Made by a program: the position numbers and the translations under genes | In this document: positions 52,319 through 62,039 of the stretch, piece after piece | Layout of the letters: the number at the start of each line of letters is the position of its first letter | How positions within the stretch are numbered: the first letter of the stretch is position 1 | Source: Pseudomonas sp. CFII64 | GTDB lineage: Bacteria; Pseudomonadota; Gammaproteobacteria; Pseudomonadales; Pseudomonadaceae | Direction: 5' to 3' | Assembly: GCF_000416235.1 (NCBI RefSeq) | Contig: NZ_ATLO01000053.1 | Coordinates: 62,001 to 126,000 of the forward strand | Length of the DNA stretch: 64,000 nucleotides | Notes under the pieces: model-generated | Told to the model about the DNA's origin: nothing | What the model saw: only the letters and a program-made list of their open reading frames with translations | Databases searched by the model: none

Positions 52319-53248
52319 CTAGGCGTTATTGATGATATTGCCTTTGATTTGGGCAACGCCGTTGGCATCCAGGTCCCGGCGGGTTCTGATCGGCCTGAGT
52401 TCACCCTGGAGGGTGTCGTTTATCTTGTTGATAGCCGTCGAGCCTTTATGGTCGTTAGACTTGCCTATCAAGTAGCGCAATGACAATCGAAAACGATCGG
52501 ATTCATCATCCAGTGGACGGGTACCGTGCAACATACAGTTGTGCCAAAGGCCTACATAACCCGGACCGCCTGCCAGGGTGTGATCCCGGCACTCGATCTG
52601 CTGACCGTGATCGTCTTCATACGTCCAACGGTCATCCCCCAGGCATTCCAACCGATGGGGAAACAACGTCGCGCCCAAACGATGCGAGCCGGGTAGCAGG
52701 TGCAGAGGGGAATCACGCTCGGTCACTTCATGCAGATACACATAAAGTGTCAGAAATGACGACGGATCCAGTTCGACGCGACCTTGTGGCCAATCGATGA
52801 TGTCCTGGTGAAAGTCGATGCCACGAAAATAGGTAATGTCGCGAAACGGCTTGCGAATATAAGGCCCCAGGTTTGCCACGTTGACGTCGTGAATCCTTGC
52901 TCGTACCCATTGCGGAAGCCAGGCATCGGGTACACCGCAAACCGCTTTCTTTATCACCACCTCATAGTCATCACCCAGCACTTTGCCGAGAACCCCAGTC
53001 AGGATCGGGTCTTGCTCGATAAATAGCAGTTGCGGTTCAAACGCGTTGAGGAAGTTGAACGTTTTGGTCGGATTGGCGTTGAAGTGGTTTTCTTGAGCGA
53101 GATACTCGGCCTCTTCCATGAACAGACCCGGACCGAACGCCCGTGTCGAGATCATTTGCTGATACAGCTCCTGAGTCTGATTCACGTCCAGAATCTCCCC
53201 AAACAGACATACACCTTGTTCTGTGAGGTTGTCGATGTAGGTCTGCAT
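52319..53248 (-). CDS. Phytanoyl-CoA dioxygenase (PhyH)-family Fe(II)/2-oxoglutarate oxygenase
   Basis: 309 residues. The facial triad is visible: His-x-Asp in DFHQDI (about residue 146) and the distal His in LWHNCMLHGTRP (about 240), with the 2-oxoglutarate Arg in FRLSLRYL. Similar proteins occur in O-antigen and exopolysaccharide loci and in small-molecule pathways; the substrate is unknown. First gene of the minus-strand glycan block, 94 bp upstream of the GT61 gene. Confidence 0.8.
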   Translation of the reverse strand: MQTYIDNLTEQGVCLFGEILDVNQTQELYQQMISTRAFGPGLFMEEAEYLAQENHFNANPTKTFNFLNAFEPQLLFIEQDPILTGVLGKVLGDDYEVVIKKAVCGVPDAWLPQWVRARIHDVNVANLGPYIRKPFRDITYFRGIDFHQDIIDWPQGRVELDPSSFLTLYVYLHEVTERDSPLHLLPGSHRLGATLFPHRLECLGDDRWTYEDDHGQQIECRDHTLAGGPGYVGLWHNCMLHGTRPLDDESDRFRLSLRYLIGKSNDHKGSTAINKINDTLQGELRPIRTRRDLDANGVAQIKGNIINNA

Positions 53249-53625
53249 ACTGCGTCTGCTCCTTGGTCCCCCAATGCGTCTGAATATTATCGGCAGGTTT
53301 TGATGAAACTGACGGGGGGTGGGTGAAAATATCCCTGCGGGTTTGCACGATTCAGTGGGACCGGACTTGTCCGGGAAAGCGTTGACGCAGGCACTGAAGC
53401 TGCATCAGGCAGATTGAGGCTGCTCGGCTGGCCTTATCGAGGACAAGTCCTCTCCCACAAAGGACGAGATACGCAATAGGAAGCCCGCGCTTTGATAGCG
53501 CAGGTTTTTTTGAGCGCGCATCCATTTGAGTGTCTATAAGTTAATTTGCATTCGGACGAAGAGACATTCAGTTTCTTTGCCCAATGCCGATATTTCGTGA
53601 GTACTCAATCAGGATCGGTGACGCC
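53249..53625. other. Divergent intergenic region with REP-like inverted repeats
   Basis: No gene in 377 bp. GTGGGACCGGACTTGTCCGGG at 53354 and the inverted-type GAGGACAAGTCCTCTCCCAC near 53440 form a REP-like pair. A hairpin with T run (GCCCGCGCTTTGATAGCGCAGG then TTTTTTT, 53483-53511) precedes the chemoreceptor promoter. Confidence 0.6.
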
Positions 53626-54939
53626 ATGTTCAACACCCGCTTGAAAAAGGAATTGCAGGCGCGAGAAGCCGAGCTGTCTGTCTACAAACAAATGGAAACG
53701 GGCATGGACGCGCAAATGCTGTCGGTGATCCTGGATGCGAGTTTTCGCATCACTTACGCCAATGCCAATTTCCTCAACGCGCTGGGCTATACCGCTGAGC
53801 GTCTGGTGGGGCGCGCGCTGGATGAGATCGTGCCGGCTTACGTCAAGCAGCTCGATTGCTATCGCAATCTGCGCGCGGCTATCGATACCGGCGAGTCCAT
53901 TGTCGACAACTACCGTTTCCTGCGGCAGGACGGCAGCCTGGCCTGGGTTCGGGCCATCTGGTATCCGATCATGGGTGAGGACGGCGAGTTGTCGTTGATC
54001 CGCTTCTTTGGCACGGACATTACCCCGGCGATTGAGCTGGCGACTGAAAACGCGGGCTTCATTCAGGCGTTGCTGCGTTCAACAGCGGTGATCGAGTTCG
54101 ATCTGGGTGGGCATGTGCTGACCGCCAACGATCAGTTTTTGCGCGGGATGGGCTACAACCTTGCGCAAATCAAAGGCAAGCACCACAGCCTGTTTTGCGA
54201 CCCGCAGGAAACGGCATCGAGCCAGTACAAAGAGTTTTGGGCGACCCTGAACCGTGGCGAGTTTGTCGCCAATCGCTTCAAGCGAGTCGACAGCAGCGGG
54301 CGCGTGGTGTGGCTGGAAGCGACGTATAACCCGGTCCATGACACGCAGGGCAAACTCTACAAAGTGGTCAAGTTCGCCACGGTGGTGACCGATCAGGTCG
54401 AGCGTGAAGCCGAAGTCGCGGACGCGGCAGGCATCGCTTTCGAGATTTCCCAGCAAACCGACCTGAGCGCCCAGCGCGGGGCCACGGTGGTTCAGGAGAC
54501 GGTGCAGACCATGCGCCAGATCTCCGAAGAAATGCAGTCCGCGTCCGAAGGCATCGAAGCGTTGGGCAAACAGTCGCTGTTGATCAGCTCCATTGTGCAA
54601 ACCATTGGCGGCATCGCCCAGCAAACCAACCTGCTGGCGCTCAATGCCGCCATCGAAGCGGCGCGGGCGGGCGAGCAGGGCAGGGGCTTTGCGGTGGTCG
54701 CCGATGAGGTTCGGCAACTGGCCGGACGCACCAGTGCGGCGACCGAAGAAATCGTCAACGTCGTACAGCAGAACCAGGCGCTGGTCGATGAAGCGGTGCG
54801 CGGCATGGCCAACAGTCGAGGCCAGGCCGAACAAGGCCTCGGGCTGGCCAACGATGCTGGCGCGGTGATCGTCGAGATCCAGGAAGGCGCCAAACAAGTG
54901 GTCAACGCAGTGGGGCGTTTTGCCAATCAGTTGAAGTAA
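53626..54939 (+). CDS. Soluble PAS-PAS methyl-accepting chemotaxis protein (BdlA-like)
   Basis: 437 residues with no transmembrane segment. Two PAS domains (about 15-135 with RITYANANFLNALGYT; about 140-255 with TANDQFLRGMGYNL), each followed by a PAC-like W..W/Y.P motif. A short MCP signalling domain follows, with the hairpin tip TNLLALNAAIEAARAGEQ. The layout and length match P. aeruginosa BdlA, which links energy or nutrient sensing to biofilm dispersal. Start taken at ATG 53626 (MFNTRLKKEL); the frame is open from 53584. A role in adhesion control beside surface-protein genes is attractive but unproven. Confidence 0.88.
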   Translation: MFNTRLKKELQAREAELSVYKQMETGMDAQMLSVILDASFRITYANANFLNALGYTAERLVGRALDEIVPAYVKQLDCYRNLRAAIDTGESIVDNYRFLRQDGSLAWVRAIWYPIMGEDGELSLIRFFGTDITPAIELATENAGFIQALLRSTAVIEFDLGGHVLTANDQFLRGMGYNLAQIKGKHHSLFCDPQETASSQYKEFWATLNRGEFVANRFKRVDSSGRVVWLEATYNPVHDTQGKLYKVVKFATVVTDQVEREAEVADAAGIAFEISQQTDLSAQRGATVVQETVQTMRQISEEMQSASEGIEALGKQSLLISSIVQTIGGIAQQTNLLALNAAIEAARAGEQGRGFAVVADEVRQLAGRTSAATEEIVNVVQQNQALVDEAVRGMANSRGQAEQGLGLANDAGAVIVEIQEGAKQVVNAVGRFANQLK

Positions 54940-54998
54940 CCGGTACGCCAGGCGAGCACAACGGCAGGCTCCGCGCCTGCCATTGTCGAGTAACCGGA

Positions 54999-56627
54999 TC
55001 AGGCCAGCTTGAAGCGCGTGACCAGCGCGCTCAGGTCCACCGCCAGCCGTGCCAGTTCCTGGCTGGCTACGTTGGTCTGGTGCGCGCCTGTGGAGGTTTG
55101 CATGGCGAGGTCGCGGATATTGACCAGATTGCGATCCACTTCGCGGGCAACCTGGGCCTGTTCTTCCGAGGCACTGGCGATGACCAGGTTGCGCTCGGTG
55201 ATCTGGCTGAACGCCTCGGTGATTTGTTGCAGTGCCTGGCCCGCCGCGCTGGCGATTTCCAGGGTTTCCTGAACCCGCTGATTGCTGGTGCTCATTGCCG
55301 CCATTGTTTGCTCGGTGTCTTTGCGGGTGCCGGCGATCATCTGTTCGATTTCGTGGGTCGACTGCTGCGTGCGATGGGCCAGGGCGCGAACCTCGTCCGC
55401 CACCACCGCGAAGCCACGTCCGGCATCGCCTGCCCGTGCGGCTTCAATAGCGGCGTTGAGCGCCAGCAAGTTGGTCTGTTCGGCAATGGAACGGATCACG
55501 TCGAGAACCGAACTGATGCCGTGCACGCGCTCGGCCAGTTGCGTGACCTGGCTGACGGTGGTGCCGGCGTTTTGTGCCACTTGATGAATCGCGGCAATGG
55601 TCTGGTCCACTTGGTCGCGGCCATTGCTGGCGCTTTGGTCAGCGGTTCGCGAGGCCACGGACGTCGCGGTGGCGTTGCTGGCAACCTCGTCCACTGCCGC
55701 GGTCATTTCGTTGACGGCCGTCGCGGCCTGCTCTATTTCCTGATTCTGCTGCTGCAATACCTTGCCCGCATTCTCGGTCACCGCATTGAGTTCTTCGGCG
55801 GCGGACGCCAGCTGGGTCGACGAATCGACAATATGCAAAATGGTATTTTTCAGGCTCTGCTGCATGCTGTGCAGTGCATCGAGCAAGCGCGCTGGTTCAT
55901 CGTTACCTTCTACCTTGATAGGCCGCGACAGGTCGCCGCCCGCGATCGCTTCAGCTGCCTGCACGGCTTCGCGCAATGGGGCGACGATGCTGCGGGTGAA
56001 GAGGGTGGCGAGGACGATGGTCAAGGCGACCGCCAATGCCATCGACAGCATCACGCCGATATTGGAGCGTTCGTACTGGCTCTGTGAAACCGTCGCGAAC
56101 GATTGTGCGGCACTGGTGTTGAGCTTGATCAGTTCGTTGAGTTGCGCGCCGAGTTTGACCGAGTACTTGGTGTAGTCGCCGCCCAGCAGGGCGCGCACAG
56201 CTTCGATATCGCCGGTGGCGGATTTTTCCACCAGTTGCTTATGAATGCGCACGTAGTCGGCGAGGACCTCCTTGAACAGCGCGAACTGGGCTTTTTCGTT
56301 GTCGCTGTTGATCAGCGCGGCATAGCTATCCAGCGCCTTGCCCAGCTCGGCAATCAGTTCGTCGCCGCGACTGATGCTGCCGCGCAATTGGCTTTCTTCG
56401 CGGTCTACCAGAATCCGGAAAGAGATGATCCGCAGGCGCAGCATTCTGTCGCTGATCGAGCCCAGGGCGACAAAGCTGGGGAGCGTGTTGTCCAGCACCT
56501 CCACGGTGCCATTGCGAATAGTCTGCATCTGGCTCTGGGCAAATAGCCCGAGGATGATCACAAGCAGTGCGACAGCGGAAAATCCCAGCGCCGCACGGGG
56601 ACCGACTTTCAGACGTCTCAGCAACAT
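54999..56627 (-). CDS. Transmembrane methyl-accepting chemotaxis protein (four-helix-bundle sensor)
   Basis: 542 residues. First transmembrane segment at about 12-30, a periplasmic four-helix-bundle ligand domain (about 35-185), second transmembrane segment about 190-210, HAMP domain, and an MCP signalling domain with the tip EQTNLLALNAAIEAARAGDAG and no C-terminal CheR-binding pentapeptide (ends VTRFKLA). Convergent with the BdlA-like gene; a GCAGGC.../GCCTGC hairpin at 54963-54983 lies between them. Ligand unknown. Confidence 0.92.
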   Translation of the reverse strand: MLLRRLKVGPRAALGFSAVALLVIILGLFAQSQMQTIRNGTVEVLDNTLPSFVALGSISDRMLRLRIISFRILVDREESQLRGSISRGDELIAELGKALDSYAALINSDNEKAQFALFKEVLADYVRIHKQLVEKSATGDIEAVRALLGGDYTKYSVKLGAQLNELIKLNTSAAQSFATVSQSQYERSNIGVMLSMALAVALTIVLATLFTRSIVAPLREAVQAAEAIAGGDLSRPIKVEGNDEPARLLDALHSMQQSLKNTILHIVDSSTQLASAAEELNAVTENAGKVLQQQNQEIEQAATAVNEMTAAVDEVASNATATSVASRTADQSASNGRDQVDQTIAAIHQVAQNAGTTVSQVTQLAERVHGISSVLDVIRSIAEQTNLLALNAAIEAARAGDAGRGFAVVADEVRALAHRTQQSTHEIEQMIAGTRKDTEQTMAAMSTSNQRVQETLEIASAAGQALQQITEAFSQITERNLVIASASEEQAQVAREVDRNLVNIRDLAMQTSTGAHQTNVASQELARLAVDLSALVTRFKLA

Positions 56628-57223
56628 GGTGAAGGCCTTTTATTGTTGTCAATTATGCGGTGAGCACCGCGACAGTTGTCGGCCTATCGGCCCGAAGCCT
56701 TTATCCATTAGGCGCCGGGCGCATTCTCGTGTTCGTATTTTGCGAACAGGACATTTGCTGTGGGTTAACGCGCAACCATGCTGTGCTCAGTGGGCTGCCC
56801 GCTGACGCTTGGATCCAACGCCATCCGTCATCTTGTACCATGCAATCGCCGCCGCGACATAAGCGCGGTGCAGGCCATACAACGGGAACGCCTTGATGTC
56901 CGTTGGCACCACCGGCAACACGCTGCGATCGCCGCTGTGCACGTAACTGGCCCATGCGGCTTTGCAGGCCTACGCCGCGGCCTTGGCAACCGATGTCGAT
57001 GAGCAGGCCCGGCGCCGGTTCGTGGATGTGAGGAAAGTAATTCTGGTAAGCATCAAACGCTTCGTAACGAGCGCAGCAAAGGGCTCCCGGTCAGGCGACG
57101 AGCAATATTTTCAGAATTGATATGTAAGAGCCAATATAAAACCCCAATATTGTGATTGCTAAAGGGATTCTGGCACGGGGTAAACCCTGCTTCTATGGAT
57201 TTTCACTGCGCGGAGATGATGCG
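56628..57223. other. Intergenic region containing a duplicated oxidoreductase tail
   Basis: Apart from the duplicated sequence at 56820-57048 there is no gene. GC falls noticeably after about 57060. Confidence 0.6.
56820..57048 (-). pseudogene. Degenerate duplicate of the 3' end of the FAD-dependent oxidoreductase gene
   Basis: About 229 bp, in the same orientation as and roughly 90% identical to 62046-62285, the last 80 codons of the oxidoreductase gene. It carries an 11-bp deletion (after AACTGGCC) that breaks frame and scattered substitutions. The two copies form a direct repeat bracketing the 5-kb gene-poor stretch. Confidence 0.9.
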
Positions 57224-57604
57224 ATGGATCCTATGAGCTTGTCTTTTGACGACTACTTAACGACCAATTACGGGAACATATGGGACTCCCCCGTTGATCT
57301 TCGGTACCTGTTTGACGGCTTGGCCATTCTGCCTGGCCTTGTGTGGGTCACCCGGGGTGACCCATTTCATCCTCGGCCTCAACTGACTGGTATCGGCGCG
57401 TTTGATTGGGATGAAGAAACACCCATTGAGGTTCGGCTGTTTGAAACTCCAAATCTGGACACAGTCAACTGGTATCTGGTCACGGCGGAGCTCAATCGTC
57501 GCAACCATATGGACGATCGCTTAGTTGATATCCATGCTCACTGGCACCAATCGCGGATCAATGCGCTTCCGAAAGTTAATGTCGATTATGTCGGAAGGGC
57601 TTGA
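57224..57604 (+). CDS. Hypothetical protein, 126 residues
   Basis: Not recognised. It starts MDPMSLSFDDYLTTNYGN with GGAGA 9 nt upstream; the frame is open from 57152. Compact acidic protein (DSPVDLRYLFDGL, GAFDWDEETPIEVRLF) with no membrane segment or signal peptide. Small, acidic and in an accessory region, it could be an immunity protein, but no toxin gene is adjacent, so this is a guess. Confidence 0.55.
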   Translation: MDPMSLSFDDYLTTNYGNIWDSPVDLRYLFDGLAILPGLVWVTRGDPFHPRPQLTGIGAFDWDEETPIEVRLFETPNLDTVNWYLVTAELNRRNHMDDRLVDIHAHWHQSRINALPKVNVDYVGRA

Positions 57605-57784
57605 CCTGACTGTACGCCGCTTCGTAAGCATGAGTCAGCGCGATATGCTGTTCTGCTGATATGGGAGTGTTGGATCATAAGCACTCACTTCCCGTTTTTA
57701 ATTAAAAAAATCTCGTCAGGGGTTCTGCCACTGATCGTCAGCGTCGATCATTAGACACCGCCCAGTTTTCAGAGGATTGCAGAA

Positions 57785-58153
57785 GTGAAATCGAAACGTG
57801 TAATGGCTTGTGCAGCGATAGCCTCCTCATTCAGCTTGTTAATCGGTTGTGGCAATGCCTACGAGGGTACTTACCGTGCACTGGATGGTTTTCTTGGGCC
57901 GTTAATAGTGCTCGAGGTCACAGGAAGAAAAGCGTACGCCACGAAAGTGGACATCATCCGAAAAATTGTACTTTCTGAGGAAGATTTCACCGTGGAGGAT
58001 AAGAGCGAAAAGCTTTTGATTACAAACAACCGTGGAAAAACCTTCGCGTTTTCACGGTCGGTTAACGAGAAAGACCTAGAGTGCTTGAACTGTGGTTTCG
58101 GGACAGGTTTACCAAAGGCTTGGCAGAAAATTATCAAGAACAGTGACTTCTAG
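57785..58153 (+). CDS. Putative lipoprotein, 122 residues (tandem pair, first)
   Basis: Lipoprotein signal peptide with lipobox LIGC at about residue 22 (SFSLLIGCGNAYEG). The mature part is small and beta-rich, with ILRKIVLS-like strands and two cysteines (LECLNCGFG). Similar in plan to the next gene (lipobox, then G.Y.A.(D/H)...G.L..L.V.G), so the two are probably diverged paralogues. Function unknown. Confidence 0.65.
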   Translation: MKSKRVMACAAIASSFSLLIGCGNAYEGTYRALDGFLGPLIVLEVTGRKAYATKVDIIRKIVLSEEDFTVEDKSEKLLITNNRGKTFAFSRSVNEKDLECLNCGFGTGLPKAWQKIIKNSDF

Positions 58154-58163
58154 GCTGAAAATC

Positions 58164-58529
58164 ATGGACAAGCGATGTATTCCATTGACAGCCTTTTTAA
58201 GGCTTATTTCAATGATGCCATTGACAGCCTGCTCGGCTGAACCCAGCTTCAATGGAATATACACGGCCCACATTGGTGTAGGTCCGATAGCTACCCTTGT
58301 TATCATACATGTAAAGGGCTCGCTAGGCGCATTAACCATTGCCCAACCCTTTACAAAGCCGTTGGCACCTATACCTATGCTTGTTGAGCAGAATGCTAAT
58401 CGTCTCGTGCTGACTAAATCTACGGACAAGAGTTTTCAGATGGTTTTTAACCATGGCGATAATGGTGATATCCGGTGCGTTGAGGTATGTCAAAACGGTC
58501 CTGTAGATTGGGAGCGGGACCAGCGATAG
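58164..58529 (+). CDS. Putative lipoprotein, 121 residues (tandem pair, second)
   Basis: Starts MDKRCIPLTAFLRL with lipobox LTAC at about residue 23. The mature part FNGIYTAHIGVGPIATLVII resembles that of the preceding lipoprotein. Two C-terminal cysteines (IRCVEVCQNG) mirror the CLNCG of its neighbour. The ATG at 58164 lies 10 nt after the first gene's stop. Function unknown. Confidence 0.6.
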   Translation: MDKRCIPLTAFLRLISMMPLTACSAEPSFNGIYTAHIGVGPIATLVIIHVKGSLGALTIAQPFTKPLAPIPMLVEQNANRLVLTKSTDKSFQMVFNHGDNGDIRCVEVCQNGPVDWERDQR

Positions 58530-59708
58530 GTCTGGTAAGCCAACGCCGCTGCAGCTCGCGCGTCACGTGCCGATTAGGATGGCGTTGCTACCAGCTTAAT
58601 TAATCTATCAGTCTATTTACAACTACGGTTACGCAGTCGTCAGAGGTGTTTTTCAAGGTGCAAGCCAGCCGCTTGCTTGGAGGACGCTATGCGATTTGAT
58701 GTTCTGATGTCGAAGTCAGAATGGGATTGGGTGCTTGTTGTAGCCGAATTTAACACCTGATCCGAAAAAGGCCCCGCAAGTGAACGTCAGGGATCGGCAC
58801 ACCGGATGTGCCCTTCTTGCGCTGCTGACAGGACAGTTACCGTGGGACAGCCTGGACCCCGTCGCGCTCTTGCTCTTGACGACCTACGGTAAAGGATTGT
58901 CTCGAGTTCCACAGTAACTTTGTACCGCGAGAGTGGTGCAAATACAGCCACATCGATGAGCTTCAGTGGAGCGGTTCAATAGCACGACAAGCCAGTATGA
59001 ATTCTGCCCCTTAACTAAAGTTTGAAAATTGAACACGGCCGCGGATTGGAGCGTCCTGTTTTGATTTTTTGATTTTTTGATTTTTTGGGTTTTTGGTTCG
59101 CGCTACAGCCATCGATTCTGTGGCTACTGACCCTCCTACTTGTCTCGCGGCTCAAGAAAGAGATCTCCGAAGAGCGAAGCACTTCCTGAGGTTCAGAAAG
59201 CCAGATCCTGAGGATTTTAAGCTTATTTTTGGATTTTGGTTGCATGAAGGAACCTCAACGAAGCCAAAACAAAATAGCGCTATGTGTGTATAATTACATT
59301 AGACGGGGATGTAAGCATTTTACCCCGAAGCAAAACGCCCTTAGCTGGTGTCCCTTCGAGCTCCATTTTTGCACCTTTGGACGCATAAAACACCTAAATG
59401 CAACCAAATCCGGTCGTTCTCAGGCTCATCCCTTTAAATGGGTGACGCGAAAGGAAATGTCGGGGTGCTGAAGGGAAATGACAGGGTGCTGATGGGAAGT
59501 GAAGGGCACCTATGGCGCTGGTTTGAAGGGGCATTGCAACTCTTTGCGAACGCCGCTGGAGAATGAATGGGTGCCGCAATGGTGCTGTGATGGTGCCTTG
59601 AGGGTGCTGCAAAGGGTGCCAATGGGCATCAACGGTGCCGCAAAGGGTCATAGAGCGCACCCATTGCAACCAATGCGACCAAAAGTAAGTGTTTTGTGAG
59701 AATTCATA
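58530..59708. other. 1.2-kb stretch without a convincing gene
   Basis: Contains a possible 23-codon micro-ORF at 58690 (MRFDVLMSKSEWDWVLVVAE..) with a strong GGAGG box, of unknown reality. An 8-bp tandem run (TTTTTTGA repeated about three times, 59059-59087) is present. A low-complexity plus-strand region at 59455-59660 has many GGGTGC/GGTGCTG units, a kind of degenerate repeat seen in other pseudomonads. Open frames here look like chance products of the repeats. Confidence 0.5.
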
Positions 59709-60731
59709 ATGTCAAAGAATGTTCGCGACAAGACACTACTCGATCCGTTTATTGAGAAGTTGAGCGTTGCTACTGAGCGCAGGTTTAATTCACTAACTGG
59801 GTTGATCGATCACATGACCTTTTGCAAGGAGCGGCTAACCGAAAATATAGAAAGAGTACGAGGACATTTGGAGTCGGATCGCGCGAGGTTGCACCGGCCG
59901 CGTGCTTCACTTTTTTGCACGTGGAGTCCCCACACGAACAAAATGAAGGTCTCGCCAATCGAGTTGTACCTTCTTTTGGACACTCGCCTAGATGTGGGCG
60001 CTATGACGAAATTCTCGCTTCGAGAGCGATCGAGGCGGACAGAACTGATGACCCCAATCCTAGGCATCCGAGCTGCGCGACAATTCACAAAAGACGTCGA
60101 CACCTTTTTCTTGAACGCCGATCAAGCCGTGAGATGGATCAATACACTCCCTGGCGAGGCACTCGACTTTCTAAACCGGCCAGCGATTCGCTCGGGATTT
60201 GATCATTGGATTACGGCAATAGGTGGGCTGACAGAGAAGGCGAGCATAAGGGCCACAACGGTCGTTGAAAGATTTCTGAAACTCGACACTGAATTAAATG
60301 ACCTCGTTTTCGAGTTCAATGCAGCGAGACAACCGGTAAGATTCAACTCAATCATCTGCCGGAGGGATTGCTCGAATTCAGACCTCCTTTCACCCGCTGA
60401 ACCGAAGTTTAGGGTGATCGTCAATTTCAATCGGCGCACAGGCGGACGATCCAGTAAGGATGTTCAGACATACAAGCAGGTCCTAGCAAAGCAAAGGCTA
60501 ATGGAGAAACTAGAAAAATCCTTAGGGCGGCCGCCTGATGCAGCGGAGGTCGAGCAGGCAGCGAATCGGCAAAGAAATCGTTTGCCTACACCGTGGCTTA
60601 CTGAGGATTTGATTTCACATTGCAAACTAGGCCGGCACTCGTCTGAAATATTTAAGCATCAGAAGAAAATCTCCACCGTCATAAGTGATTGGAAAGAGAC
60701 ACGGCAACTGATTCAGAAGTTACTAGGATAA
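59709..60731 (+). CDS. Hypothetical protein, 340 residues
   Basis: Not recognised. Predicted soluble, mainly helical and basic. N-terminal MSKNVRDKTLLDPFIEKL, a middle segment TRLDVGAMTKFSLRERSRR, a possible DNA- or phage-related C-terminal region (KRLMEKLEKSLGRPPDAAEV, then a DLISHCKLGRHSSEIFKH tail). Codon use and GC (about 47%) are unlike the core genes, consistent with transfer. It is the only sizeable gene in the island-like stretch. Confidence 0.65.
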   Translation: MSKNVRDKTLLDPFIEKLSVATERRFNSLTGLIDHMTFCKERLTENIERVRGHLESDRARLHRPRASLFCTWSPHTNKMKVSPIELYLLLDTRLDVGAMTKFSLRERSRRTELMTPILGIRAARQFTKDVDTFFLNADQAVRWINTLPGEALDFLNRPAIRSGFDHWITAIGGLTEKASIRATTVVERFLKLDTELNDLVFEFNAARQPVRFNSIICRRDCSNSDLLSPAEPKFRVIVNFNRRTGGRSSKDVQTYKQVLAKQRLMEKLEKSLGRPPDAAEVEQAANRQRNRLPTPWLTEDLISHCKLGRHSSEIFKHQKKISTVISDWKETRQLIQKLLG

Positions 60732-62039
60732 CAAATAGCTGTTGATAGTTTTATCTAAAATTTACACCTAATAAAAAATCATAATACTAAAAGTTGTGCT
60801 GCATACAAACTGGCCGTGGTGTAAAATCTCGAAGGTATCTTTTTGTAACCCTGAATGAGTATGAAAGGAGAAGCGAGTACTCAATCTGCGAATAAATATC
60901 ATTGATATCATTGATATCGTTGGTATGAAGTACTGTTGACTTATAGAGATGATTACATCTTTAATTATGGCTTGAGTGCTGCATATGAAATCACCGGAAA
61001 TGGTCACATCAGTTTGGAGACGGCTCTGAACAACATTGACATTGAACAGCTTAGTTAAGATTAAGTTCATGCCCGACGATGATTAAGGTGTAGCAAGGCG
61101 TGCCTGAAGTGAGGCCCGTCACGCCAGCGATTTAAATGAGGCACGCCATGCGGTAGAATATTTGAGTTAAAATGGGAAGTTTTCACTTAGTCGCTTTAAC
61201 ATCTCCTCGCCTGGTGTATGGCCTGCGTAGTGAAACACATCGTAATCGGGCTACGCACTGACAAACTAACCTTGGGTCTCATAGGCCATAGTCTTGCCTT
61301 GTGTCTTCGAAAATATGCGTCTGGCGTCATGTGTTTCGTTTTCCTGATTACCAGCGATTGGTCAATTATTCGCCCCACGCTGTTCACAAACTCCTAAGCC
61401 TGATCTACACCTAGACTAGGTCTAGCCCCGAGCTGCTGATAAAACCGAAGCAGATATCCGTAAGAACCAGCCACCCAAATTAACGAATCCCGCTCGCCTC
61501 GGCACTCATGCGATACCAAGGGTCTTCAACTGGGAGGAAAGCTTTGACCTAGTGCTGCGCACTCGAGCGGAACAGACGCCGTCTTCTCATAGATTGACGC
61601 CTAGCTGTTTCTTGGCATATATCGGTGCATCTCTGAGAGCGAGGCGCTAAATAGAGTGACCGGCAATACTGGCAATGCTGTTGCGATACGCCGTGTCCAA
61701 TGGATCGCTCCTTCGACAGAGAACAGATGGCTAGTGGGTTAATGATTACGTTTTCAGACTATCTCCAATGCCACGGCCATTGCGCAGAGGGGCTGTAGGC
61801 GGAGGCTGGCTATCCGAAGCTCTAGTCATCTTGGAGTGCCTGCTACCGTGTGCCTTTGCGTCGCAACGATGCCAATGTTGCACGCAAACGTGTTTAGATT
61901 ATGCCGCGCAGCGCCTTTTGTAGCCCGATTTGCGCTGGTTGCTGACCCAAAGCTTGTGGTGGGCAATTGCGTACTGACCTTGGAGGTTTCTCTCGCAGCA
62001 TAAGGTTTGACTACAAACCTCACGTCCTTTTGTCTGCAA
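60732..62039. other. 1.3-kb AT-rich stretch without a convincing gene
   Basis: Low GC, especially 60732-61080. A short tandem repeat (ATTGATATC twice plus a partial, 60901-60918) is present. Frames on either strand are short, lack ribosome-binding sites and are not protein-like. The stretch ends exactly where the oxidoreductase gene ends (62040). Probably decayed accessory DNA. Confidence 0.5.

Noticed and set aside
55080..56087. 335-codon plus-strand frame opposite the chemoreceptor gene
   Set aside because: Antisense to a well-defined MCP signalling domain; no start signal and no family.
59394..59669. 91-codon minus-strand frame in the low-complexity region
   Set aside because: Composed of degenerate GGTGC/GCACC-type repeats with no start signal; a common chance frame in such repeats.
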